NCBI RefSeq assembly: GCF_001425045.1
Contig: NZ_LMDJ01000012.1
Location: forward strand, 298,141 to 362,140
Source of the DNA: Massilia sp. Root351
GTDB taxonomy: Bacteria > Pseudomonadota > Gammaproteobacteria > Burkholderiales > Burkholderiaceae_D
DNA length: 64,000 bases
Direction of reading: 5' to 3'
The notes under the pieces are model-generated. The model saw nothing but the letters and a program-made list of their open reading frames with translations. It was not told the DNA's origin and did not search any database. A program made the position numbers and the translations under genes. Position 1 is the stretch's first letter; the number at the start of each line of letters is the position of its first letter. Shown here piece by piece: positions 16,694-24,384 of the stretch.

Positions 16694-16758
16694 TTACTCC
16701 TCCTGTAATTGTCTCTGTCGGAAGCGCGCGCCGGGCTGCGCGCTCTTGGCAGGTATTT

Positions 16759-16774
16759 CGCAACAACCATGCCA
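16759..16774 (-). promoter_or_regulatory. sigma-54 (-24/-12) promoter of the E1 alpha operon
   Basis: Read on the minus strand, the sequence is TGGCATGGTTGTTGCG, matching the consensus TGGCACG-N4-TTGCW at the invariant GG and GC with correct 10-bp spacing. It points toward the E1 alpha gene starting at 16693, predicting a short leader of roughly 50-60 bases. Three imperfect copies of the activator palindrome lie 50-115 bp upstream. Confidence 0.7.
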
Positions 16775-16825
16775 GCCAAAAAACCACGCTTGCGGGCCAT
16801 CCGGCCCGCCATTGCAGGGGTTTTG

Positions 16826-16874
16826 CGCGACAGGTGGCACAGCAGCTGTCTCACTGGCGGTGACAGCTGTTGCG
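16826..16874. promoter_or_regulatory. cluster of imperfect activator-binding inverted repeats
   Basis: Three sequences here resemble the perfect palindrome TGAGACA-GG-TGTCTCA found near the activator gene. They are CGCGACAGGTGGCACA (16826-16841, 12 of 16 positions), CACAGCAGCTGTCTCA (16838-16853, with an exact right half) and GGTGACAGCTGTTGCG (16859-16874, 10 of 16). They lie upstream of the sigma-54 promoter at 16759-16774, where enhancer-binding proteins usually bind. Confidence 0.5.
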
Positions 16875-16883
16875 GGCGGACGC

Positions 16884-18143
16884 TCAGGGTGCGGGCATGG
16901 CCGCGACAAGGCGCCCGGCGAGCCAGAACAGCGATACCGCCGTGCAGCCGAAGGCGATGCCGGTTTGCGCGCGCGCCGCCCAGCCGGCGCGCCATGCCTG
17001 CAGCGCACGCAGCACCAGCCAGCCAGCGGCGGCAATCAGCAACTGGCCCGCTTCCACGCCGAGGTTGAAGAACAGCAGCGTGGCCAGCGGCGGCACGCTG
17101 CTGTCGGCCAGCAGTTCCCGCAGTCCGAAGGACAGGCCGAAGCCGTGCACCAGTCCCACCGCCGCCACCGCCAGCGGCCCCGCGTTGCGGCCCGGACGCA
17201 GCGCCGACACGGCGGCTCCCAGCAGCGAGAAGGCGATCGCCACCTCCACCCACGGCGGAAACCAGGCGCCGGCCGGCATCCAGCCAAACAGGCCGGCGCC
17301 CAGCGACAGCGAGTGGCCAACGCTGAAGGCCGTGATGCGCAGCGCGGTGGGCTTGAGCCGCAATGGACCGAGCACCAGGCACAGCACGAACAGCAAATGG
17401 TCCCAGCCTTGCAGGATGTGCTCGCAGCCGGCCAGCAGGAACATGCGCGCGGCGCCGGCCAGCGAAGGATTCAGCTGCACCGGCACTGCCAGCGTACCGG
17501 CGGCGGAGTAGGTGCGCACCGCGCCGTCCTGGTGGAAGAACAGCACGTTGGCGATCTCGGCCAGGCCGCCCGTCTCGGGCTCGTGCAGGCTGGAGAAGGA
17601 CAGCGGCGGGTAGCCCGCAGCGCCGCGCGGGAGCGGATAAAGCAGCTCGGCGTCAACCAGCACATGGCGCGTTTCGGTGGGCGCGTCAGGCTGCATGCCC
17701 TGCCCGCCCGGCTGCGGCGGCAACCCCGGCATGGCCGTGCGGGCGGCGCGGCGCGCCTGTTCCAGTGTAGTAAACGGCGGCACCTGGCCGCGCAGTTGGA
17801 TGCGCACCGCCAGCACGCGCGCCGCCACCGGGCGCCCGCCGGCGCCAAGCCGGTGGCTGTCCGCCAGCAGCCGGCCCACTTGCTCCAGCTTCGCGGGCGC
17901 TGCGGCGGCATCGAGGTAATGGAAAAGGCGCCCGCTCTCCATGCTGTCGTAGCGCACGCCTCCGGACGCCGGCAGCAAGGGCAGCGACAGCCGCACGTAC
18001 GCCGCGAGGCCGTCCGCGCGCGGCTCGAAGTGGACCACGCGTACCAGCCGGTCCGCCGATGGATGGGCCGCCGCAGCGCCCATCCAGTACAGCAGCAGCG
18101 CCAGGCATGCGCGCAGCGCGGCCGAACAGGCGCTGCGGCACAT
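16884..18143 (-). CDS. HupE/UreJ-2-like membrane protein with periplasmic N-terminal domain
   Basis: A 419-aa protein with a signal peptide ending in AAAA (near residue 26), a periplasmic domain of about 200 residues, and a C-terminal part with six or seven hydrophobic helices. The C-terminal part includes GCEHILQGWDHLLFVLCL and the histidines in TAFSVGHSLSLG, and fits the HupE/UreJ_2 family. Members of this group are linked to nickel or other metal uptake, but many are uncharacterised. The start at 18143 is chosen for the signal peptide and lies two bases after the VOC gene. It may supply a metal to the pathway; this is inference. Confidence 0.75.
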   Translation of the reverse strand: MCRSACSAALRACLALLLYWMGAAAAHPSADRLVRVVHFEPRADGLAAYVRLSLPLLPASGGVRYDSMESGRLFHYLDAAAAPAKLEQVGRLLADSHRLGAGGRPVAARVLAVRIQLRGQVPPFTTLEQARRAARTAMPGLPPQPGGQGMQPDAPTETRHVLVDAELLYPLPRGAAGYPPLSFSSLHEPETGGLAEIANVLFFHQDGAVRTYSAAGTLAVPVQLNPSLAGAARMFLLAGCEHILQGWDHLLFVLCLVLGPLRLKPTALRITAFSVGHSLSLGAGLFGWMPAGAWFPPWVEVAIAFSLLGAAVSALRPGRNAGPLAVAAVGLVHGFGLSFGLRELLADSSVPPLATLLFFNLGVEAGQLLIAAAGWLVLRALQAWRAGWAARAQTGIAFGCTAVSLFWLAGRLVAAMPAP

Positions 18144-18145
18144 GG

Positions 18146-18739
18146 CTATTTCGCCGGCGCGCGCGGGTCCCACAGCAGGCGCTTGGCGCCCTTCTCGTAG
18201 GCGCGCCCCTTGGGATAGCTCACCAGTTCCAGCTGCATGCCCCACGGCGCCAGGAAATAGACCCAGGTCAGGCCGGCGGCAGGACCTTCCTTGAAGGTGC
18301 TGGGGTCGCCCAGCACCTTCACGCCGTTGGCCTTCAGGTAGGCCACCGCCTTGTCCATGTCGTCCACATAGAAGGCCAGGTGGTGGCCACCGACATCGCT
18401 GTTCTTCGGCGGGCGCGCAGCCTGCTTGGGGGCGGCATATTCGAAGATTTCCAGGTTGGTGCCATAGCCGCAGCGCACCATGCGGAAACGCTTGATCTCC
18501 GCGCGCGGGTCCACGTTCAGGTGCACCTGCATCCAGTCATCGTCGAACTTGAAGGCGCCCAGGTCGAACGAGGCTTCGCAGCCTATCACCTTGACGAAGA
18601 AGTCCACCGCCTCGGCCATGTTCGGCACGGTCATGCCCAGGTGGTCCGAGCCGCGCATGCCGGGCAGGCTGCCGGCCTGCGCCCCCAGCGGCAGCAAGAA
18701 CGCCAGCAGGGCCGAGCCCACGATTTTGTTGTATTTCAT
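18146..18739 (-). CDS. secreted VOC (glyoxalase/dioxygenase-fold) protein
   Basis: A 197-aa protein with a signal peptide (cleavage near AQA, residue 22) and a vicinal-oxygen-chelate fold. The two beta-alpha-beta-beta-beta modules begin at SDHLGMTVPN and at GGHHLAFYVDD, with candidate metal ligands H33, H119 or H120, and E171 in QLELVSY. VOC proteins in the periplasm are uncommon. It is the first gene after a candidate sigma-54 promoter and next to the activator gene, so it should be expressed with the cluster. The reaction is unknown. The ribosome binding site is AAGGAGATTGGC. Confidence 0.8.
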   Translation of the reverse strand: MKYNKIVGSALLAFLLPLGAQAGSLPGMRGSDHLGMTVPNMAEAVDFFVKVIGCEASFDLGAFKFDDDWMQVHLNVDPRAEIKRFRMVRCGYGTNLEIFEYAAPKQAARPPKNSDVGGHHLAFYVDDMDKAVAYLKANGVKVLGDPSTFKEGPAAGLTWVYFLAPWGMQLELVSYPKGRAYEKGAKRLLWDPRAPAK

Positions 18740-18802
18740 GCCAATCTCCTTGAATTTTTATGGTGTTGCGGCCCCGCCGGACGGCGGCGCGCAAGCTGCC
18801 TG

Positions 18803-18818
18803 TGCAAGAAGCGCACCA
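18803..18818 (-). promoter_or_regulatory. candidate sigma-54 promoter for the VOC-HupE unit
   Basis: On the minus strand the sequence is TGGTGCGCTTCTTGCA. The invariant GG and GC are correctly spaced, and the -12 element TTGCA is ideal, while the -24 element differs from TGGCAC by two bases. It reads toward the VOC gene, 64 bp away, and lies about 75 bp from the perfect activator palindrome. Confidence 0.5.
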
Positions 18819-18862
18819 GCACGCGCGGGCCGTGTTGCGCGTCTGGCGCGCCGCTGGCGCGG

Positions 18863-18907
18863 CGCGACAGCTGCTCCAGGGAGACGGAAAATGAGACAGG
18901 TGTCTCA
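18863..18907. promoter_or_regulatory. activator palindrome between the divergent sigma-54 promoters
   Basis: A perfect 16-bp palindrome TGAGACAGGTGTCTCA lies at 18892-18907, with a weaker copy CGCGACAGCTGCTCCA at 18863-18878. Both sit between the leftward promoter (18803-18818) and the rightward promoter (18950-18965). The location and symmetry are those of an enhancer for an AcoR-type protein. Related copies near 16.83-16.87 kb support a shared regulator. Confidence 0.65.
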
Positions 18908-18949
18908 GCGCCGGGGCGCCGCGCGCCTGCAAAAGGCGTGCTTGCGGGG

Positions 18950-18965
18950 TGGCACTGCGCTTGCT
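18950..18965 (+). promoter_or_regulatory. sigma-54 (-24/-12) promoter of the activator gene
   Basis: TGGCACTGCGCTTGCT matches the sigma-54 consensus almost fully (TGGCAC, five bases, TTGCT). It reads toward the activator gene starting at 19022, predicting a transcription start near 18977. This suggests that the activator amplifies its own expression. Confidence 0.75.
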
Positions 18966-19021
18966 AGCATGGTCTATATCAAATCAATATCCTGGGACTA
19001 ACCAGGTAACGGAGACCTGCC

Positions 19022-20989
19022 ATGAGTACCATTGCCACCGTCGATGAAGACCTGGCACTACTGCGCTCGCGCGGCATTGCCCGCGCCGACGCCGACCCGC
19101 TGATCGTGCGCTCCTGGCGCCGCTCGCTGGGCCAGTACAAGCTCGATCCCGGCCGCAGACAGGCACCGCGCGTGCTGGCCGGCGGCCAGCTGCGCGACCA
19201 CCAGGACCCAATGGAGCCGATGATGCAGATCGCGCGCGGCGGTGTGGAATACCTGTTCAACCAGGTGCGCAGCGCCGGCTACGTGGTGCTGCTGACGGAT
19301 TGCGAGGGCGTGACGGTGGATTTCAAGGCCGACGCCCTGCAAAAGCGCGAACTGCGGCGCGCCGGCCTGTACCTGGGCGCCTGCTGGTCGGAACAGGAGG
19401 AAGGCACTTGCGCGGTGGGCGCCTGCATTGCCGACCAGAGTGCGCTGACCGTGCACCAGGCCGAGCACTTCCGCTCGACCAACACCACCCTCACCTGCAG
19501 CGCTTCACCCATCCTCGACACCGACGGCAGCCTGCTGGCAGTACTGGACGCGTCCGCACTGTCCTCCCCGGGGGACAAGCGCAGCCAGGCGCTGATGCTG
19601 CAGCTGGTGTCGGTTTCGGCCAAGATGATAGAGAACGCGCACTTCCTCAAGAAGTTCGAGGACCACTGGATCATCCGCCTGAGCCGGCGCCGCGAGTTTG
19701 CGGAAGTGGTGACAGACGGGCTGATTGCGCTGGACCACCTGGGCCGCATCATCGCCGTCAACCGCAATGTGCAGCAGGCCTTGCATGGCGCGGAACAGGC
19801 CTTGCTGGGCCGGACCGTGGACCAGGTGTTCGATACGCGGCTGGAAACGCTGCTGGCGTCTTCCGGCGCCCAGCACCGGGAGACGCTGGCGCTGCGCGCG
19901 CTGCACAGCGGGCGCCAGTACTACGCGCTGATGCGCGCGCCGAGCGGACGCACGCTGTGCGTGCAGCCTTCGCGCAGCGCGCGCTCGAGCCACCCGACGG
20001 CGGCAAGCCTGCTGACGCTGGAGGAACTGGCCGGCGAGGACGCGCAGATGAAACGCAACGTGGCCATCATCCGGCGCGTGATCGACAAAGGCATCGCCAT
20101 CATGCTGCAGGGCGAGACCGGCACCGGCAAGGAGGTGTTCGCCAACGCCATCCACCACGCCAGCGAGCGCGCCGAGCAACCCTTCGTGGCGCTCAATTGC
20201 GCTGCGATACCGGAATCGCTGATCGAGAGCGAATTGTTCGGCTACGCCGACGGCGCGTTCACCGGCGCGCGCGCCAAAGGCATGCGCGGCAAGCTGCTGC
20301 AGGCGCACCGGGGCACGCTGTTCCTGGACGAGATAGGCGACATGCCCCTGCAGATGCAGACCCGTTTGCTGCGCGTGCTGGCGGAAAAGGAGATCGTGCC
20401 GCTGGGCGCGGAGAAAGCGGTGCCGGTGGACGTGCAGATCGTGTGCGCCACGCACCGCAACCTGCTCGACCAGGTCATGGCGGGCCAGTTCAGGGAAGAC
20501 CTGTACTACCGCCTGAACGGCATGAAGATCCACCTGGCCGCGCTGCGCGAGCGCGCCGACATCTCGACCTTGATGCACAGCGTGCTGGCCCGGGTGGCGG
20601 CGGAAACAGGCCGGGGACAGGTGACGATGTCGGCGGAGGCCTTGCGGGCCTTGCTGGGGTACCGCTGGCCCGGAAACCTGCGGCAGCTGATCAATGCGCT
20701 GCGCGCAGCGGTGGCGCTGTGCGAGCACGATCATATCGAGCTGCCCGACCTGCCAATGGACGTGAGGGAATCGAAGCAGCCGCCGTCCCACCGGGCACTG
20801 CCGGCGCCGGATCAGCAGGCCGCGTGCGGCGAGCCCGATGACGAACGCGGCCTGCTGCTGCGAGAACTGCGCAAGCAGCGCTGGAACGTGACGCGCGCGG
20901 CGCAGGAACTGGGCATCTCGCGCGCCACCATTTACCGCAAAATGACGCGCTGGCGCATCGTGGCGCCCAACGCGGAGGGCGGCGACTAG
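19022..20989 (+). CDS. sigma-54-dependent transcriptional activator, AcoR-like
   Basis: A 655-aa enhancer-binding protein. The N-terminal third is a GAF-like sensor (LADHLQ-type N-terminal segment, then YVVLLTDCEGVTVDF), followed by a PAS-like segment around residues 230-300. The AAA+ domain has Walker A GETGTGKE near 364-371, the sigma-54 contact GAFTGA at about 411-416, and Walker B TLFLDEIGD. A Fis-type helix-turn-helix ends the protein (WNVTRAAQELGISRATIYRK). This order is that of AcoR. It is divergent from the VOC-HupE genes and beside the E1/E2 operon, whose upstream regions carry matching enhancers, so it is the likely activator of both. The effector is probably the pathway substrate. 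Confidence 0.9.
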   Translation: MSTIATVDEDLALLRSRGIARADADPLIVRSWRRSLGQYKLDPGRRQAPRVLAGGQLRDHQDPMEPMMQIARGGVEYLFNQVRSAGYVVLLTDCEGVTVDFKADALQKRELRRAGLYLGACWSEQEEGTCAVGACIADQSALTVHQAEHFRSTNTTLTCSASPILDTDGSLLAVLDASALSSPGDKRSQALMLQLVSVSAKMIENAHFLKKFEDHWIIRLSRRREFAEVVTDGLIALDHLGRIIAVNRNVQQALHGAEQALLGRTVDQVFDTRLETLLASSGAQHRETLALRALHSGRQYYALMRAPSGRTLCVQPSRSARSSHPTAASLLTLEELAGEDAQMKRNVAIIRRVIDKGIAIMLQGETGTGKEVFANAIHHASERAEQPFVALNCAAIPESLIESELFGYADGAFTGARAKGMRGKLLQAHRGTLFLDEIGDMPLQMQTRLLRVLAEKEIVPLGAEKAVPVDVQIVCATHRNLLDQVMAGQFREDLYYRLNGMKIHLAALRERADISTLMHSVLARVAAETGRGQVTMSAEALRALLGYRWPGNLRQLINALRAAVALCEHDHIELPDLPMDVRESKQPPSHRALPAPDQQAACGEPDDERGLLLRELRKQRWNVTRAAQELGISRATIYRKMTRWRIVAPNAEGGD

Positions 20990-20995
20990 GGTGTG

Positions 20996-22213
20996 CTACC
21001 GGCCCAGCAGCTTGCCCATTCTGTGCACGGCTTCTTCGATGCGGCAGTAGGCGGTGGCGTAAGAGAAGCGCACATGCCGGTGCGGCCCCGCCACGCCGAA
21101 GTCGTCGCCGGGGACAAAGGCCACGCCGGCTTGCCGCAGTACCGCCATGACGAAGGCGGAACTGTCGCCGCTTGCCGGATGGGCAACCCCGCTGCAATCG
21201 GCGTATACGTAGAACGCACCATCGGGCATGACGGGCACGCCGAAGCCGAGCTCGCGCAGGGCCGGCACAAAGAAGTCGCGGCGGCGCTGGAACTCCAGCC
21301 GGCGCTGCTCGTAGACGGCAATGGAATCGGGATGGAAGCAGGCCAGCGCGGCGTGCTGGGCCACCGTGGAGGGGCAGATGAACAAGTTCTGCGCCAGCTT
21401 TTCGATCACGCTTACCAGCTGCTCGGGCACAACCAGCCAGCCGAGACGCCAGCCTGTCATGTTGAAGTATTTGGAGAAGCTGTTGACGGTGATGACCTGG
21501 TCGTCCAGGCTGAGCGCGCTGTGCGGCGCGTGGCCATAGGAGAGGCCCTGGTAGATTTCATCGACGATGGCGAAGCCGTCGCGCGCGCGCACTTCGGCCA
21601 GCAGGGCTCGCATCTGTTCCACCGTCAGCGAGGTGCCGGTGGGGTTGGACGGCGAGGCGACGATGACGCCGCGGGTCCGCTCCGTCCAGTGCTGCGCGGC
21701 CAGTTCTGCCGTCAGCTGGTAGCGCTGCTCGGCGCTGGATGGTATCAGCACGGCCTTGCCGCCGAAAGCCGAAACGAAGTGGCGGTTGCAGGGATAGCTG
21801 GGGTCGGGCATAAGCACGTCGTCGCCATCGCACACCAGCGCGGCGCAGGCCAGCAGCAGGCCTGCCGAGGCGCCGGCGGTGACGATGACGCGGCGCGGAT
21901 CGACGTCCACGCCGAAGGCGGTGCGGTAGTGGGCGGCGATGGCTTCGCGCAGCGCGGGCAGGCCGAGGGCGTCCGTGTATTGCGTGGCGCCGCTGCGGAT
22001 CGCGCGCACGGCCGCTTCCGTCACCAGTTCGGGCGCGGTAAAGTCCGGCTCGCCGACGCTCATGCTAATGACGTCCACGCCGGCTTTTGCTGCTGCGCTG
22101 GCCGCTTTCATGATTTCCATGACGCGGAACGGTTCTATGGCCTGGACGCGGGCGGCGGCGCGCAGGGCGCGGGGGATATCGGGCTGGCGCAGGTCTGGAT
22201 GGGCGTGTGTCAT
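20996..22213 (-). CDS. class I/II pyridoxal-phosphate aminotransferase
   Basis: A 405-aa aspartate aminotransferase-fold enzyme. It has SMSVGEPDF near the N terminus, YPCNRHFV, the SPSNPTGT turn, and the cofactor lysine in NSFSKYFNMTGWRLG. The family transfers amino groups between an amino acid and a 2-oxoacid in the cytoplasm. The gene runs convergently into the activator gene with 6 bp between stops, and it stands alone. The precise amino acid substrate cannot be assigned. Confidence 0.9.
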   Translation of the reverse strand: MTHAHPDLRQPDIPRALRAAARVQAIEPFRVMEIMKAASAAAKAGVDVISMSVGEPDFTAPELVTEAAVRAIRSGATQYTDALGLPALREAIAAHYRTAFGVDVDPRRVIVTAGASAGLLLACAALVCDGDDVLMPDPSYPCNRHFVSAFGGKAVLIPSSAEQRYQLTAELAAQHWTERTRGVIVASPSNPTGTSLTVEQMRALLAEVRARDGFAIVDEIYQGLSYGHAPHSALSLDDQVITVNSFSKYFNMTGWRLGWLVVPEQLVSVIEKLAQNLFICPSTVAQHAALACFHPDSIAVYEQRRLEFQRRRDFFVPALRELGFGVPVMPDGAFYVYADCSGVAHPASGDSSAFVMAVLRQAGVAFVPGDDFGVAGPHRHVRFSYATAYCRIEEAVHRMGKLLGR

Positions 22214-22310
22214 CTTGCACTTTCGAAGCGGGGCTTTAGATTATAGCGAAGTCCCCCGTTTCGCCGCCACGGACATGCAAACGCCGCCCCATGCGCACTG
22301 GCGGCATGGC

Positions 22311-23402
22311 TCAGAACAGGTGATGCACGCCCAGCCGCAATGCCGACTGGCGCGGGGTGGATGACACGCCCAGCGCATTGATGGCCGCCACCGCACCGTT
22401 TCCGGACGCGCGCTGCAGCAGCACCTGGGCGTACACCGACGTGCGCCGCGACAGCGTATAGACCTGGTTCGCTGTCAACTGGTCCCAGCGCCGGCCTTCC
22501 AGCGTGGTGCGCGCCAGTCCCAAGTTGAGTGACGTGAAGCCGCCGGTGCGCAGGTTTACACCCAGCTCGCTGCTTTTCATGCTCGTGCCGGCGGAACCGG
22601 CCGTAATGGCCGTGTCCACGTGCAGCGCGTGCAGCAGTGCCGGTCCCGCGCCATAACTTGCGCTCAGGCCGATACTGCGCACCCGGTCCGTGGCCAACGC
22701 CGCATACACCGGCGCGTTGGCCTGCCCGGAAATCAGTGTCCGACCCAGCAGGCTGCGTACGCCGGCGCTCTGCCCGAGCGCCAGGCTACGGTTGCGCGTG
22801 TCGCTAAGCGCAGCGGCGGCCCTGAACTGGCCGGCGGCGTAGCTGGCGCCCAGGCTGAAGGCGCGGCTGCGCGCCGCGTCCCCCGGCTGCTCGCCCGGCG
22901 CCAGCATGGCGCCCAGCGTCAGTCCGGCCATGGGCGCGCTGACTACCTTGAGCGCGTTATCGTAGGCGCCCGCGTTGGTCAGGTCGTCGATATTCCCGGG
23001 ATGGAAAGCGTAGAAACTGCCCGTCAGCACGCCATTGCTTTGGCGCGCCACCATCTCGAACATGAAGTTGTTCTGGCGGCCCAAGGTGACGGTGCCGAGA
23101 CGGCTGCCCAGCCCCACATACGCTGCGCGGTTGAACAGCTTGAGGGCGTTGAGCTGCGCACCGGTGTCGGTGGCATAGCCGGTTTCCAGCTGGTAGACGG
23201 CCTGGCAGCCGTCGCCCAGGTCTTCCGTGCCGCGCACACCGATGCGGTCCGGCTGCATATTGCCACTGTCCGTGCGGGTAACGCCGGCGCCGCCGATATT
23301 GCTGACCCGGGTCAGGCCCGCGTCGATGCTGCCGTAGATCGTGGTGCCGGCCTGGGCCAGCAGCGGCGCGGCCGCCAGGGCCGCGGTCAATCCGGTTTTC
23401 AT
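22311..23402 (-). CDS. outer-membrane porin (Gram-negative trimeric type)
   Basis: A 363-aa porin with a signal peptide ending AQA, a mature N terminus GTTIYGSIDAGL, the RIGVRGTEDLG signature, and the C-terminal HHLF aromatic end. This is the OmpC/Omp32 group abundant in betaproteobacteria. The ATG at 23402 is preferred over the adjacent GTG because of AGGAGAGGCGTG spacing. It lies 10 bp downstream of the metallo-beta-lactamase gene and is probably in one operon with it and the FAD monooxygenase. Confidence 0.9.
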   Translation of the reverse strand: MKTGLTAALAAAPLLAQAGTTIYGSIDAGLTRVSNIGGAGVTRTDSGNMQPDRIGVRGTEDLGDGCQAVYQLETGYATDTGAQLNALKLFNRAAYVGLGSRLGTVTLGRQNNFMFEMVARQSNGVLTGSFYAFHPGNIDDLTNAGAYDNALKVVSAPMAGLTLGAMLAPGEQPGDAARSRAFSLGASYAAGQFRAAAALSDTRNRSLALGQSAGVRSLLGRTLISGQANAPVYAALATDRVRSIGLSASYGAGPALLHALHVDTAITAGSAGTSMKSSELGVNLRTGGFTSLNLGLARTTLEGRRWDQLTANQVYTLSRRTSVYAQVLLQRASGNGAVAAINALGVSSTPRQSALRLGVHHLF

Positions 23403-23412
23403 CACGCCTCTC

Positions 23413-24384
23413 CTATTCTTTGGCCATGGTGCGGGTCACCTTGATCCGCGGCCCGATGTCGAAGGTCATCAGGTCTTCTCCTATCGTCAGCGGTCCGGCG
23501 TAGGTGGTGCGGGTGCGCCGCTCCAGCTCCGGTTCCGTGACGCCGAACAGCACGATGTGCGAGTACACCGCCAGGCGCGGCACGGCTTGCGCGAACACCT
23601 TGCCGGCGTCCTCCGGCCCGGTGTGGATGCCGATCACATTGCGCACAACGGGCGAGCTGCGCATGAGCTCCTCGGACCCGGCCGCCACTTCGTGCACCAG
23701 CAGGTCGGCGCCCCTGGCCTGCCGCACCAGCGCCGGCGAGTAGCGGGTGTCGCCGGACAGCACCACGCTGCGGCCCTTGTAATCGATGCGGTAGCCAAAG
23801 GCCGGATGCACCGGGCCGTGGTCCACCTCGAAGGCGGTGATGCGCACCCCTTCTTTTTCGTATGCGACGCCGGCGCCGATATCGGCCGCATCGACCTGCG
23901 AGCCGGGATTCTGTTCCAGGCGGATCTTGATGTCGTAGTCGAAGGCCTTGGCCATGTGTTCCATCATGCCGCGCGTGCCCGCCGGGCCCCACACGTGCAG
24001 CGGCGTCTTGCGTCCGCGCAGCCAGCCGGTCAGGTACAGGTCCGGAATTCCTATGGTGTGGTCGGAATGCAGGTGGGTGATGAACAGCTTGTCCACGGCG
24101 GCGAACGGGATGCCCAGCGTGTGCAGGCGCTGCATGGGGCCGCGGCCCGCGTCGAACAGGAACTTCTGCCCGCCCGCCTCTACCAGGACGGACGGGCCGA
24201 AGCGGCGCGTCTCGGGCAGCGGACTGCCGGTGCCCAGCAGATGCACGCGGAACGGGGCTGCATCGGCCGCTTCGGCAGCAGGGGCGTCATCGGCGGCACC
24301 GCCTGCAACGGCGCCCGGCGCTGCGGCCCACGCGCCAGCATGGGCCGCCAGCAAGCATGCGGCCAGCATGGCACGGGCCTTCAC
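23413..24384 (-). CDS. secreted metallo-beta-lactamase-fold hydrolase
   Basis: A 323-aa protein with a signal peptide (to about residue 21), a low-complexity alanine-rich linker, and an MBL domain starting at FRVHLLGTGSP. The metal motif is THLHSDH, with further ligands in VVLSGDTRYS, LLVHEVA and YSHIVLFG. This arrangement is closest to the RNase Z/arylsulfatase-like branch, but here it is exported. The GTG start overlaps the stop of the monooxygenase gene (GTGA); an ATG at 24369 is a possible alternative. It may hydrolyse an ester, sulfate or lactone made in the same pathway. Confidence 0.85.
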   Translation of the reverse strand: MKARAMLAACLLAAHAGAWAAAPGAVAGGAADDAPAAEAADAAPFRVHLLGTGSPLPETRRFGPSVLVEAGGQKFLFDAGRGPMQRLHTLGIPFAAVDKLFITHLHSDHTIGIPDLYLTGWLRGRKTPLHVWGPAGTRGMMEHMAKAFDYDIKIRLEQNPGSQVDAADIGAGVAYEKEGVRITAFEVDHGPVHPAFGYRIDYKGRSVVLSGDTRYSPALVRQARGADLLVHEVAAGSEELMRSSPVVRNVIGIHTGPEDAGKVFAQAVPRLAVYSHIVLFGVTEPELERRTRTTYAGPLTIGEDLMTFDIGPRIKVTRTMAKE

